This document shows positions 18,799-27,863 of a stretch of DNA of 64,000 bases, piece by piece. This stretch comes from Microbacterium sp. Yaish 1 (GTDB taxonomy: Bacteria > Actinomycetota > Actinomycetes > Actinomycetales > Microbacteriaceae), in the NCBI RefSeq assembly GCF_002245215.1, contig NZ_NPMR01000001.1, positions 682,001 through 746,000 of the forward strand. The letters run 5' to 3'. The notes beneath the pieces are model-generated. The model did no database searches and was not told the origin of the DNA. It worked only from the letters and a program-made list of their open reading frames with translations. Every line of letters begins with the position of its first letter. The first letter of the stretch is position 1. Made by a program: the position numbers and the translations under genes.

Positions 18799-19299
18799 AT
18801 GACCAACCCCCTCGCAGACCTCATCCTCGGCTTCCAGGACCTCGTGGCCCGGATGCCCGACATCCTCCAGCCCGTCATCGTCGCCCTCGCGGGCGCTGTG
18901 CCCTTCATCGAGGGCGAGGGCGCGGCCGGCATCGGCATCATCGGCGGCATCCCTCCCGTCGTGGCCGCCCTCTCCGGCGCGATCGGCAACTTCGTCTGCG
19001 TCGCCGTCGTCGTGCTCGCCGCCGCGCGCGTGCGCACCGCGGTCACGACACGCGGCGGGGCACCCGAGAAGCCGACGTCGGCCCGCAGCGAGAAGTTCCA
19101 GAAGGCGTACCACCGCTACGGCACCCCGGGCGTGAGCCTGCTCGGTCCGCTTCTGCTGCCCACGCAGTTCACCGCGGCCGCGCTGACCGCCACCGGAGTG
19201 CCGCCGCGCACCGTCCTGCTGTGGCAGGCGGCGGCGATCGTCATGTGGACGACGATCATCACGCTGTTCATCACCGGTGTGCTCTACGTCGCCACCTGA
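18799..19299 (+). CDS. Small multidrug export protein family (PF06695-like) membrane protein
   Basis: A 166-aa membrane protein with about four hydrophobic segments. The family hallmark is the helical re-entrant stretch VPFIEGEGAAGIGIIGGIPP, with an acidic EGEG motif in the membrane, and a partner segment GTPGVSLLGPLLLPTQFTAA. Proteins of this type have been labelled small multidrug exporters, but evidence for transport is thin. It is transcribed divergently from the two-component system, which makes it a candidate target of that regulator (inference). Confidence 0.65.
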   Translation: MTNPLADLILGFQDLVARMPDILQPVIVALAGAVPFIEGEGAAGIGIIGGIPPVVAALSGAIGNFVCVAVVVLAAARVRTAVTTRGGAPEKPTSARSEKFQKAYHRYGTPGVSLLGPLLLPTQFTAAALTATGVPPRTVLLWQAAAIVMWTTIITLFITGVLYVAT

Positions 19300-19361
19300 C
19301 CCGCCCGCAACCCCCAGGCCGTATTCAGCGGCGGGCATGCCGCGGAATGCAGGATGGGGGC

Positions 19362-21056
19362 ATGACCGCCCTCGAGTCCCGCCCGTGGCTGTCGGCCTAC
19401 GCCGACGGCGTCCCCGCCCAGATCGACGAGGTGACCCAGACCCTGCCGGAGATGCTCGCCGCGACCGTCGCGCGGCACGGCACCCGGACCGCTCTGGAGT
19501 TCTTCGGCGCGACCATGACGTATCGGGAGCTCGGCGCGAGCGTCGACCGCGCTGCGGAAGGCCTGCGCCGGCTCGGGGTGACCGCGGGCGACCGGGTGGC
19601 GATCGTGCTGCCCAACTGCCCGCAGCACGTCATCGCGTTCTACGCGGCGCTGCGCCTCGGCGCGATCGTCGTCGAGCACAACCCGCTCTACACGGCACGT
19701 GAACTGCGGCACCAGTTCGAGGACCACGGCGCGCGGTTCGCGATCGTCTGGGACAAGACCGTCGACACCATCGCCGACTTCCCGACCGACCTGCGGGTCG
19801 AGCGCATCATCAGCGTCGACGTCACCGAGGCGCTGCCGCGCGGCAAGCGGATGCTGCTCCGCCTGCCGATCGCGAAAGCGCGGGAGTCGCGCGCCCAGCT
19901 GACGGCCAAGCCGCGGACGAAGGATGCGCTGCCCTGGTCGAAGCTCGTGGACCACCGCCCGCTGTCGCGTCGCGTGGCGGGGCCGGTTCTCGACGACACC
20001 GCGCTGCTGCAGTACACCAGCGGCACCACCGGCATCCCCAAGGGCGCCGTTCTGAGCCACCGCAACCTGCGCGCGAACGCGATGCAGGGTCGCGCGTGGG
20101 TTCCCGGCCTCGTCGAGGGCGAGGAGACGTTCTACGGCGTCCTGCCGCTCTTCCACGCCTACGGCATGACGCTCTGTCTCACGTTCGCGATGAGCATCGG
20201 GGCGAAGCTCGTGCTGTTCCCGAAGTTCGACGTGGGCCTCATGGCCGATGCCGCCAAGAAGAGCCCGCCGACCTTCCTCCCCGCCGTGCCGCCGATCTAC
20301 GACCAGCTCGCGCGCGCAGCATCCCGTGGCGCCATCGACCTCTCGCGCGTGCGCTTCGCGATCTCGGGAGCGATGAGCCTGCCGGTCGCCACCGTCCGCC
20401 GATGGGAGGACACCACGGGCGGGCTCCTCGTCGAGGGCTACGGCATGACGGAGTCCTCCCCCGTCGCGCTCGGCAACCCCATGGGACCCTCGCGCCGCCC
20501 CGGCACGGTGGGAGTGCCGTTCCCGAGCACCGACATCCGCATCGTCGACCCCGACGACCCGTCGGTCGACCGCGAACCGGGCGAGGAGGGCGAGCTACTC
20601 CTGCGCGGACCGCAGGTGTTCTCGGGCTACTGGCGCCGCCCCGCCGAGACCGCCGACGCTCTGCTGCCCGGCGGGTGGCTGCGCACGGGAGACATCGCCG
20701 TCGTCTCGCCCGACGGCTTCGTCACGATCGTCGACCGGCTCAAGGAACTGATCATCACGGGCGGGTTCAACGTCTCGCCCAGCGAGGTCGAGGACACCCT
20801 GCACGCGCACCCGGACGTCGAGGCCGCGGCCGTCGTCGCGGCTCCCCGCTCCTCGGGCGGAGAGGAGGTCGTCGCCGCCGTCGTCCTGCGCGACGGGGCC
20901 GAGCTCGACGTCGAGGGCCTGCGCGACTTCTGCCGGACGCGGCTGGCCGCCTACAAGGTCCCCCGCCGGATCGTCGCCGTCGACGACCTTCCCCGATCGC
21001 TCATCGGCAAGGTCCTGCGACGTCAGGTGCGCGAACAGCTGCTCGCGCGGGACTGA
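19362..21056 (+). CDS. fadD: Long-chain fatty acid-CoA ligase / AMP-dependent synthetase
   Basis: A 564-aa ANL-superfamily enzyme that activates a carboxylic acid to an acyl-CoA via acyl-AMP. Motifs: P-loop YTSGTTGIPKG (~218-228), the YGMTESSP A5 motif (~360), the hinge GDIAVVSPDGFVTIVDRLKE (~443-462) and catalytic Lys ~550 in SLIGKVLRR. ATG 19362 has AGGATGGGGG upstream. The nearby acyl-CoA dehydrogenase and TetR gene suggest local fatty/organic acid catabolism. The substrate chain length cannot be read from the sequence. Confidence 0.9.
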   Translation: MTALESRPWLSAYADGVPAQIDEVTQTLPEMLAATVARHGTRTALEFFGATMTYRELGASVDRAAEGLRRLGVTAGDRVAIVLPNCPQHVIAFYAALRLGAIVVEHNPLYTARELRHQFEDHGARFAIVWDKTVDTIADFPTDLRVERIISVDVTEALPRGKRMLLRLPIAKARESRAQLTAKPRTKDALPWSKLVDHRPLSRRVAGPVLDDTALLQYTSGTTGIPKGAVLSHRNLRANAMQGRAWVPGLVEGEETFYGVLPLFHAYGMTLCLTFAMSIGAKLVLFPKFDVGLMADAAKKSPPTFLPAVPPIYDQLARAASRGAIDLSRVRFAISGAMSLPVATVRRWEDTTGGLLVEGYGMTESSPVALGNPMGPSRRPGTVGVPFPSTDIRIVDPDDPSVDREPGEEGELLLRGPQVFSGYWRRPAETADALLPGGWLRTGDIAVVSPDGFVTIVDRLKELIITGGFNVSPSEVEDTLHAHPDVEAAAVVAAPRSSGGEEVVAAVVLRDGAELDVEGLRDFCRTRLAAYKVPRRIVAVDDLPRSLIGKVLRRQVREQLLARD

Positions 21057-21065
21057 CCTCTCGGG

Positions 21066-22589
21066 TCAGCGCAGACGTCTCAGGTCCGTCGAGGCGGGAC
21101 CCTCGATGCGCTCGCCGTCGGGAGTGAAGCGCGACGCGTGCAACGGGCAGTCCCACGTGCACTCGAGGTCGTTCCATTCGAGCACGCCGCCCAGGTGCGG
21201 GCAGATCGCGCTGACCGCCCGGGTCCGACCGTCAACGGTCGAGACGCCCACCGGCCGGGCGTGGTGCTGCGCGACGGTCCCTTCGCCTTCCGCGGGCTGC
21301 GCGACCGGGGTGGACCGCCTCGCGGCGGAGGCCCAGCCGCGCGCGGCGACCCCGCCGATCTTGGCGTTCTCGGCCGCGCCACGGACGAGATCCGCGGGCA
21401 CCGTCAGCCGGGTGCCGATGACCGTCATCCAGGTCGGACGCTCGCGCATCCTCTCGCCGCGCAGTTCGCTGGCGATCCGCAGCGCCGCCGCGGGCGCGTT
21501 CGTGAGCCCCCATTTGGCGTAACCGGTCGCGAAACGGACGCGACCGAGCGAGCGGGGCATCGCGCCGATGAACGGCACGAGGTTGTGCGAGGTGTAGTCC
21601 TGCGCCGACCAGCGGTGGGTCTCCGCGCCCACCGTGAACGTGTCCCGGGCCCACGCGACGAGCTCGTCGAGCTTCGCGAGCTCGCTGTCGGTCCGGCCGA
21701 CGGGGTGTCCGGCGCCGCCGACGATGAGCTGCGGCGACCGCTCGGGACCGCCCGCACCGTCTGCGGCCGTCACGCTGCGCACCGATCGGGTGGGGCTGTC
21801 CGCCGACAGGTACATGCCGTCGGGCACCTCGCCCTCGAGGTCGAACGAGACGCACGCCGACCGCATCCCGCTCACCTTGGCGAAGTACAGCCCGCGGTCG
21901 GTGATGGGCGCGCCCGTGGCGAGCACGATCTTCCCGGCGAACAGCGGGCCCGCCTCGGTGTCGATCCGCGGCCGCGGCACGACCCGCACCCGCCGCACGG
22001 CCGTGCCCAGGTGGAGCCGGCCTCCGGCCGCGACGAACGCGGTCGCCAGTGCCGCCAACAGGCTCATCGGGTCGATCGCGCGCTGATCGTCCAAGGCGAC
22101 GGCGCTGGTCATGCGGACGGGACCGGCAGCGAGCTCGTCGGCACCCGCGAGTCGCACGTCGAGGCCCGCCTCGCGCGCCGCCCGGTACTCGTCGGTCACG
22201 GCCGCCACACCCTCGGCGCCCTGGGCGTGCGTGTACGCGGTGCGGGTGGTGGTCGAGACCCCGAGCTCGTCGGCGGCCCGGGTGATCCATTCGAAGCCGT
22301 CGCGGTTCGCGTCGACGTAGGCCCGGACGAGGGATGCCGGGTGGTGCCGGCGCAGCGACGAGAGCGTGGTGCCCTGCAAGAGCGAGATCTTGCCGGTGTT
22401 CGAGCCCGAAGCGAGCTCGCCGATGCCGCCGCGCTCGACGATCGCGACATCCATGCCGCTGCGGACGAGTTCGAGCGCCGTCGCGAGGCCGGTCAGCCCG
22501 GCCCCCACGATGACCACGTCGTGGCGCCGCCCGGGTTCGAACGGCGTTCCGGCGGGCACGGCGACGTCGGACTTCCACAGCGCGGTCAT
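21066..22589 (-). CDS. FAD-dependent oxidoreductase fused to a Rieske [2Fe-2S] domain
   Basis: A 507-aa protein. The N-terminal D-amino-acid-oxidase-like FAD domain begins with VVIVGAGLTGLATALELVRS (about residues 26-45) and has the SGSNTGKISLLQG FAD-contact segment. The last ~70 residues are a Rieske domain with CPHLGG and CDCPLH-type ligands (C-x-H about 18 residues before C-x2-H). Such fusions occur in bacteria as glycine/D-amino-acid deaminating or monooxygenase-like enzymes; the substrate is unknown. ATG 22589 is used because the FAD fold begins there; longer in-frame starts would overlap the divergent tetR promoter. It is convergent with fadD. Confidence 0.85.
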   Translation of the reverse strand: MTALWKSDVAVPAGTPFEPGRRHDVVIVGAGLTGLATALELVRSGMDVAIVERGGIGELASGSNTGKISLLQGTTLSSLRRHHPASLVRAYVDANRDGFEWITRAADELGVSTTTRTAYTHAQGAEGVAAVTDEYRAAREAGLDVRLAGADELAAGPVRMTSAVALDDQRAIDPMSLLAALATAFVAAGGRLHLGTAVRRVRVVPRPRIDTEAGPLFAGKIVLATGAPITDRGLYFAKVSGMRSACVSFDLEGEVPDGMYLSADSPTRSVRSVTAADGAGGPERSPQLIVGGAGHPVGRTDSELAKLDELVAWARDTFTVGAETHRWSAQDYTSHNLVPFIGAMPRSLGRVRFATGYAKWGLTNAPAAALRIASELRGERMRERPTWMTVIGTRLTVPADLVRGAAENAKIGGVAARGWASAARRSTPVAQPAEGEGTVAQHHARPVGVSTVDGRTRAVSAICPHLGGVLEWNDLECTWDCPLHASRFTPDGERIEGPASTDLRRLR

Positions 22590-22650
22590 TCCCGCAGTCA
22601 ACGCCGAGCGCCGGACGGCGGCAAGCGACTTGACACTAGGCTCGGTGCCC

Positions 22651-23316
22651 ATGACCGAGGCCTCGCGCACCCCCGGCGACCCTCTCGTGGCCGCGGCGGT
22701 CGCGCTGTTCGACGAGCAGGGGTACGAGCGCACCTCGGTCGACGACATCGCGCGGGCAGGGGGTCTGTCGCGGTCGACGTTCTTCCGGCAGTACGGGGGC
22801 AAGGACGATGTGGTCTTCGCCGACCACGACGTCGCGATCGCGGCTCTGCGCGAGCTGCTCGAGACGCCGCACGAGAGCCCGTGGCGGGCCGTGTGCGACG
22901 CCGCCCTCGCGGCCTTCGACCACTTCGCCGCCGACGTCGCGCTGGCGCGGCGCCGTTATCGCGTGGTCCGCGGAGTCCCGGCGCTGCGCGACCGCGAGAT
23001 CGTCATGGTGTTCCGGTACGAGCGACTCTTCGGCGATCATCTGCGCGGGCGCCTGCCCGACCTCGATCCCGCCGAGGCCGTCGCTTTCAGCGCTGCCGTG
23101 ACCGCCGTGCACAACCATGTCCTGCGCCGGCTCCTCCGCGGCGATGACGCCGTCACGCGGGCCACGGTGGAAGCCGCGCTCGACGATCTGCTGCGGCGCT
23201 TCGGCGTGCATCCCGACGGCGAGGCACCCGCCGCCGACGATGTGGTGGTCGCCGTCTTCCCGCGCCGGATGCCGCTGGCCGAAGTGACTCGCCGTCTCCG
23301 CGCCGACCTCTCCTGA
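22651..23316 (+). CDS. TetR family transcriptional regulator
   Basis: A 221-aa protein. The N-terminal TetR HTH (~residues 12-58) reads AVALFDEQGYERTSVDDIAR, then LSRSTFFRQYGGKDDVVFAD. The C-terminal ligand/dimer domain is helical and divergent. ATG 22651 has TAGGCT ending 8 nt upstream (leaderless pattern), within the 61-bp divergent interval shared with the FAD/Rieske gene. It therefore probably controls that gene and/or the acyl-CoA dehydrogenase starting 46 bp downstream. Confidence 0.92.
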   Translation: MTEASRTPGDPLVAAAVALFDEQGYERTSVDDIARAGGLSRSTFFRQYGGKDDVVFADHDVAIAALRELLETPHESPWRAVCDAALAAFDHFAADVALARRRYRVVRGVPALRDREIVMVFRYERLFGDHLRGRLPDLDPAEAVAFSAAVTAVHNHVLRRLLRGDDAVTRATVEAALDDLLRRFGVHPDGEAPAADDVVVAVFPRRMPLAEVTRRLRADLS

Positions 23317-23362
23317 GGACCACGAGTGACACTCAGTCCCATTCGGGGTGATACTGGATGCC

Positions 23363-24610
23363 ATGAGCGATGAAGCCGACCGTCACCTCGACGCGCTCCC
23401 CGGCGAGCGCGTCGCGTCCTACGCCCTCACGGGCCGCCGCGACACCGATTACTACGCCGTCTTCGCCGACGTCGACGACGCGGACCGCGCCGCTTGGGAC
23501 CGCGCCCGCGCCTTCGTCGACGAGGTGGGCGACCGGATGCAGCAGGCCTGGGACACCGCGGCCTACCCGCTCGATCTCGTCCGCCGGATGGGCGAGCTCG
23601 ATCTCTTCGTCGACGGCATCGAGCATCCCGACCTGACACGCATCACCCCGCTCGGGGCGGGTCTGGTGACGATGGAGATCTCCCGCGGCGACGGCTCGCT
23701 CGGCACGGCGCAGGCGGTGCAGGGCGGGCTCGCGCTGCGCACCCTCGCCCTCTTCGGCTCCCCCGCTCAGCAGGAGCGCTGGCTGCGGCCGCTCGCCGCG
23801 GGCGAAGTGCTGGGCGCATTCGCGCTCACCGAGCCCGACCACGGCTCCGACTCGGTCTCGCTCGAGACGGTCGCCCGCCGCGAGGGCGACGAGTGGGTGC
23901 TGCGCGGGGCCAAGAAGTGGATCGGCAACGGAGCATCGGGCGGCATCACGTTCGTGTGGGCGCGGGTCGACGACGAGGGCGATGAACTGCATGGCTCCGT
24001 GCGCTGCTTCCTCGTCGAGCAGGACCGCCCGGGCTACACCGGCACCGTCATCACGGGCAAGGCGTCGCTGCGCGGCATCCACCAGGCTCACGTGGCGCTG
24101 CGCGACGTGAGGCTGCCGGCCGATGCCGTCCTCGAGGGGACTCGGTCGTTCCGGGATGCCTCGACCGTGCTCTACGCCACGCGTTCCGGAGTCGCGTGGT
24201 CGGCGCTCGGTCACGCGACCGCCTGCTACGAGGCCGCGGTCACGTACGCCGGCGAGCGCATCCAGTTCGGGCGTCCGCTCGCCCGCTCGCAGATGGTGCA
24301 GGAGCGGCTCGCGCAGATGCTCGACGAACTCACCGCGATGCAGCTCTACTGCCGCCGCCTCGCCGACCTCGAGACGTCGGGCGGCCTGCGTCCGACCCAG
24401 GCTTCGCTCGCGAAGTACCACAACACCCGGGCAGCGCGACGGATCGCGCAGATCGCGCGCGACCTGCTCGGCGGCAACGGCATCCTGCTCGAGAACGGCG
24501 TCATGCAGCACATGGCCGACATCGAGGCGATCCACACCTACGAGGGGACCGAGAGCGTCCAAGCCCTCCTGCTGGGCCGCGACATCACCGGCGTCGGCGC
24601 GTTCACCTGA
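23363..24610 (+). CDS. Acyl-CoA dehydrogenase, glutaryl-CoA dehydrogenase-like
   Basis: A 415-aa flavoenzyme. Signatures: AFALTEPDHGSDS (FAD/acyl-CoA), KKWIGNGASGG, FGRPLARSQMVQERLA and catalytic Glu ~394 in HTYEGTESVQALLLGRDITG, close to the glutaryl-CoA dehydrogenase pattern. It would oxidise an acyl-CoA with ETF as acceptor. ATG 23363 is preferred over GTG 23348 because GATACT ends 7 nt before it. It follows the TetR gene and converges on the DUF916 gene across a long hairpin. The exact substrate is uncertain. Confidence 0.88.
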   Translation: MSDEADRHLDALPGERVASYALTGRRDTDYYAVFADVDDADRAAWDRARAFVDEVGDRMQQAWDTAAYPLDLVRRMGELDLFVDGIEHPDLTRITPLGAGLVTMEISRGDGSLGTAQAVQGGLALRTLALFGSPAQQERWLRPLAAGEVLGAFALTEPDHGSDSVSLETVARREGDEWVLRGAKKWIGNGASGGITFVWARVDDEGDELHGSVRCFLVEQDRPGYTGTVITGKASLRGIHQAHVALRDVRLPADAVLEGTRSFRDASTVLYATRSGVAWSALGHATACYEAAVTYAGERIQFGRPLARSQMVQERLAQMLDELTAMQLYCRRLADLETSGGLRPTQASLAKYHNTRAARRIAQIARDLLGGNGILLENGVMQHMADIEAIHTYEGTESVQALLLGRDITGVGAFT

Positions 24611-24628
24611 GCCGTCGCCGGGGCGGCG

Positions 24629-24701
24629 GTTCGGAGGGAATCCGCACAAGGGAGGATGCTGCGCCGGATGCAGCCCTCCGACGCGCGGATCTCCTCCGAA
24701 C
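24629..24701. terminator. Long nested inverted repeat between convergent genes
   Basis: Arms 24629-24645 and 24685-24701 pair over 17 bases with two mismatches (GTTCGGAGG outer ends). An inner imperfect stem is formed by GGAGGATGCTGC and GCAGCCCTCC. The position between two converging stops suits a bidirectional terminator. Confidence 0.65.
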
Positions 24702-24707
24702 TGCGAC

Positions 24708-25700
24708 TCAGCGCGCGCGCCGGCGCAACGCGATGACCGCCACGAGCACGATGCTCCCCGCGCCCACCGCGAGGACGACCATCGACGACCACGGCACGGC
24801 CGTCGCTGAGAACCCCGCGGATGCCGCTTCGGGGAGCGGCACGCGATCGTCGCCGAGCGAGATCGGGGTCACGGTGACCTCGCCGGCGGCGAGGAACAGG
24901 GGCGCGAGCGGCAGCTCGATGCGCTGCGTCGCCGTGCCGCCGGGCAGCACCTCGAACGCCTCGGCGCCGCCCCCGCCGGGCAGAAGCCCCAGCGGACCGG
25001 CAGCCTCGGCGGCGCCGCTGACCCCGAAGCGGACGTTGCCGGTGTTCGTCACCTGGTACTCGACCGTCAGGGTGCCGGGAACGAAGGGGATCCACGAGGG
25101 CGTGAAGCTCGCCGTCGCCGCATCGATGCGGAGCGCCGGAGCGATCTCGCCGGCGACCTGCAGGTGCACGCGCACCCCGACCCGGTGCGTCACCGTCACC
25201 CCCGATTCCGCGGCGCTGAGCCCCACGACGATTCCGGCCGGGTGATCTCCCGGTGTCGCATCCGCCGGCACCGTGATCGTGACGGGCAGCACACGGGTCT
25301 CGCCCGCGGCGAGCGCGAGACCGTCGCCGTCGAGCCCCCCGACGTCGATCCACGCCCCGCCCGCTTCCGGATCGTCCGCACGGACGTCGTACGCGCCGTC
25401 GGCGCCCACGACACCGTCACCGGCGGCGACGGTGAACACGGCGGGCTCGACGGAATGGTTGGTGACCGCGATGGCATCGGTGATCGCGGCGCCCGGGTCG
25501 ATCGTGTGGCGCAGTGACACCCGGCCGTCGGGACCGGCGGCGTCGGCGGGGACGACGCCCCACTCGATCGCCGGCGGCTCCGGTGCCGATGCCGATGCCG
25601 ATGCCGATGCCGGGACGACGGTGAGCGAAGCGGATGCCGTGAGCGCGGCGAGCACGCCTGCCGCCAGCAGCACGGCACGGATGGGAAGGAGGCGGGGCAT
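24708..25700 (-). CDS. Secreted, membrane-anchored DUF916/WxL-partner-like surface protein
   Basis: A 330-aa exported protein. Signal peptide at residues 1-~30 (IRAVLLAAGVLAALTASAS, AxA sites). An extracellular region of two Ig-like beta domains follows (VSLRHTIDPGAAITDAIAVT and LTVEYQVTNTGNVRFGVSG), then a C-terminal transmembrane helix (VPWSSMVVLAVGAGSIVLVA) and RRRAR tail. This is the layout of DUF916-type proteins that bind peptidoglycan and partner WxL proteins. It lies 72 bp downstream of the alkaline phosphatase on the same strand and may hold that enzyme at the cell surface (inference). Confidence 0.72.
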   Translation of the reverse strand: MPRLLPIRAVLLAAGVLAALTASASLTVVPASASASASAPEPPAIEWGVVPADAAGPDGRVSLRHTIDPGAAITDAIAVTNHSVEPAVFTVAAGDGVVGADGAYDVRADDPEAGGAWIDVGGLDGDGLALAAGETRVLPVTITVPADATPGDHPAGIVVGLSAAESGVTVTHRVGVRVHLQVAGEIAPALRIDAATASFTPSWIPFVPGTLTVEYQVTNTGNVRFGVSGAAEAAGPLGLLPGGGGAEAFEVLPGGTATQRIELPLAPLFLAAGEVTVTPISLGDDRVPLPEAASAGFSATAVPWSSMVVLAVGAGSIVLVAVIALRRRAR

Positions 25701-25772
25701 GAGGTCTCCGGTGAGCTGGGGCGGGGACGGGCCGGAGCCCGCCCCCGCCGATCCATCGGGGTCGCGGACCGG

Positions 25773-27644
25773 TCAGTCCTGCGCGAACAGGGTGAGCGTG
25801 ATCTCGCTGCCGTAACGGCCGCCCGCGGCGTCCGCCGGAACCGTCAGATCCAGATCCGCGCCGATCACCGTCGAGCCCAGACGCGACGTCCGGTCGGCGG
25901 TGGCGAGCGTCGCGGGCGCGTCGAGCGTCGCCCGGCCGCCCGCGGCGGCGCCCGACTCGGAGCGGACGATGCGCGGCGCCCACGCGAGGTTCTCCGCTGC
26001 CAGCGTGCGGTTGCCGGCCACGAAGTCCGTCGCCGATCCCGCGAGCGTCCAGCCGCGTCCCTGAGCGCGGACCTCGTTGCGCGTGTCGGCGACGGTCACG
26101 AGCGGCAGCGTGGCATCCAGACTCGCCCCGGAACCGCCGAACGAGACGCGCTCCCCGTGTCCGGCGACGCTCAGGCTGAGCGCGCCGTCTGCCGGCTGGC
26201 CCGCGATCGTGGCCTCGAGCGCCACCGCATCCGCCGAGCTCCGCTGGCCGTGCCCGAGGAAGTCGAAGATCGTCTCGCCGATCGCGGTGTTGTCGAGGTA
26301 GGCGCCGCGGACGACATCCCACTGGTCGGCCCGGGCTTCGAGCACGTCGGCCCCGGCCCCCTTGGCGAACAACGGGACGAGCGCGTTCGTGTGGCCGCCC
26401 GAGTGCCACGTCAGGTCGGGAAGCTGCCCCGCCGTTCCCGTCATCGGCGTCCACCCGGTCTCGGCCCCGGCACCCGCGCCGGCGAGGTAGCCGGTCTCGT
26501 GGTCGGCGGTGACGATGACGAGCGTCTCGTCCCAGCTGCTGTTCTCCTCGACCCACGACTCGACGGCCTCGACGGCGTCGTTGAAGGCGATCTGCTCCTC
26601 GATGAGGCGCGTGGTCTGGTTCGCGTGGCCGGCCCAGTCGACCGCGCCGCCCTCGACCATGAGGAAGAAGCCGTCGTCACCCGTGTCGAGCACGTTCAGC
26701 GCTCCGCGGGCGAGGGTGTCGAGGTCGGCGACGTCGTTGGCCGGGTCGGTGTACGGCAGCGCGGCGTCGTTCGCCAGCCCGGGGCGGTTGTACTGCAGGG
26801 TCTCGGCGACCTGCGCGAGACCGAACACCTTGTCGGGGACGGCGGTGCCGGCGGCGAGAGCGTCGAAGTCGGCCGTGTCGTCGATGAAGGTGAACGGCGT
26901 TGCTCCGGTCGAGACGCGCTCGTAGTCGCTCTGCGCGATCCACGTCCAGTCGGCGGGGCGAGGCTCGTGCGCATCGGTGTACATCGGGTGGCCGCCGCCC
27001 ATCAGGACGTCCACGCCGCTGTCGATCATCTCGGTCGCGAGGCCCTGGTAGTCGTTGCGGTCGGCGTTGTGGGCGATGAAACCCGCGGGGGTGGCGTGGT
27101 TGAAGGGCACGGAGGTGACGAGCCCGACCTTCTTCCCGACCTCCTGCGCCTGCTCGCCCACGGTGAGCAGGCGGTCACCGCCCGGCTCGAAGCCGAGCGT
27201 CCCGTTGTTGGTCTTCACCCCGGTTCCGAGAGCCGTGCCCGCTGCGGCGGAGTCGGTGGCGCCCGAGGCGACCCAGCCGAAGTCTCCCCACGCCTTCTCG
27301 GTGACGTACTCCGCCCGGCCCGAGGCCGAGTAGTGCGACTGGGCGACCTGGACGGGCCAGGTCTCGTAGACCTGACCGGGCGTGGCCGCCTCGTGCGCGA
27401 TCGCGCCGGTCGCGGGGTCGACGGTGACCTGGTGCGCGCTCGTTCCGTGCTCGTACAGGCTCGCGGCGTCGAACTGGTTGTAGCCCGCGCCATCCGAGAT
27501 CATCAGGATGACGTTCTTCGGAACGGATGCCGCGTCGGCATCGGCCGCGCTCGCGGCGACGGCCGGGGCCGACGCGAGGACGAGACCGGCGACGACGCTC
27601 GTCGCGGTCAGGGTGCAGGCGCGCGTATGCGCTCTCCGGTGCAT
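25773..27644 (-). CDS. phoA: Secreted alkaline phosphatase with C-terminal WxL-like beta domain
   Basis: A 623-aa protein. Signal peptide 1-~33 with AxA sites. PhoA core (~43-480): metal site NVILMISDGAG (Asp ~51), nucleophile in GATDSAAAGTALGTG (Ser ~132), metal ligands VEGGAVDWAGHANQT and VTADHETGYLAG, and WHSGGHTNALVP. The last ~140 residues are an added beta-rich domain ending in YGSEITLTLFAQD, reminiscent of WxL domains. It releases phosphate from extracellular esters. AAGAGGA precedes ATG 27644. A phased PHO-box-like array lies 77-138 bp upstream, so PhoP control under phosphate starvation is predicted. Confidence 0.92.
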   Translation of the reverse strand: MHRRAHTRACTLTATSVVAGLVLASAPAVAASAADADAASVPKNVILMISDGAGYNQFDAASLYEHGTSAHQVTVDPATGAIAHEAATPGQVYETWPVQVAQSHYSASGRAEYVTEKAWGDFGWVASGATDSAAAGTALGTGVKTNNGTLGFEPGGDRLLTVGEQAQEVGKKVGLVTSVPFNHATPAGFIAHNADRNDYQGLATEMIDSGVDVLMGGGHPMYTDAHEPRPADWTWIAQSDYERVSTGATPFTFIDDTADFDALAAGTAVPDKVFGLAQVAETLQYNRPGLANDAALPYTDPANDVADLDTLARGALNVLDTGDDGFFLMVEGGAVDWAGHANQTTRLIEEQIAFNDAVEAVESWVEENSSWDETLVIVTADHETGYLAGAGAGAETGWTPMTGTAGQLPDLTWHSGGHTNALVPLFAKGAGADVLEARADQWDVVRGAYLDNTAIGETIFDFLGHGQRSSADAVALEATIAGQPADGALSLSVAGHGERVSFGGSGASLDATLPLVTVADTRNEVRAQGRGWTLAGSATDFVAGNRTLAAENLAWAPRIVRSESGAAAGGRATLDAPATLATADRTSRLGSTVIGADLDLTVPADAAGGRYGSEITLTLFAQD

Positions 27645-27720
27645 GGAGATCCTCTTTCGTATCTGAGGGGAGGTGCGAAAGCCGCCGCGTGCGGGCGGCA
27701 CTCCCACGGTCGTCGGCGGG

Positions 27721-27782
27721 GGTGACCGCGGGGCGACCTCTCGGCGACGCGACGGTGAACGGGAGCAGCCGCGGAGGTGACC
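27721..27782 (-). promoter_or_regulatory. PHO-box-like array of six 11-bp units upstream of alkaline phosphatase
   Basis: Read on the minus strand, heptamers recur every 11 bases: GGTCACC, CGGCTGC, GTTCACC, CGTCGCC, GGTCGCC, GGTCACC. Three match G(G/T)TCACC exactly and two differ at one or two bases. This is the known direct-repeat plan of actinobacterial PhoP sites. It lies in the 219-bp divergent interval and could affect both the phosphatase and the AI-2E-type permease. Confidence 0.75.
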
Positions 27783-27863
27783 GCCGTGGATCGCGCCCTG
27801 CCCCGCGCGCGGCTCGAGCGCAACCCCGCGTCAGGGGCGTCGCGGTCCGCTAGCGTCGTCGTC

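Noticed and set aside
18768..19361. A single long plus-strand frame joining upstream sequence to the acyl-CoA ligase
   Set aside because: The small export protein gene at 18799-19299 lies in another frame with good motifs; the ligase starts at ATG 19362.
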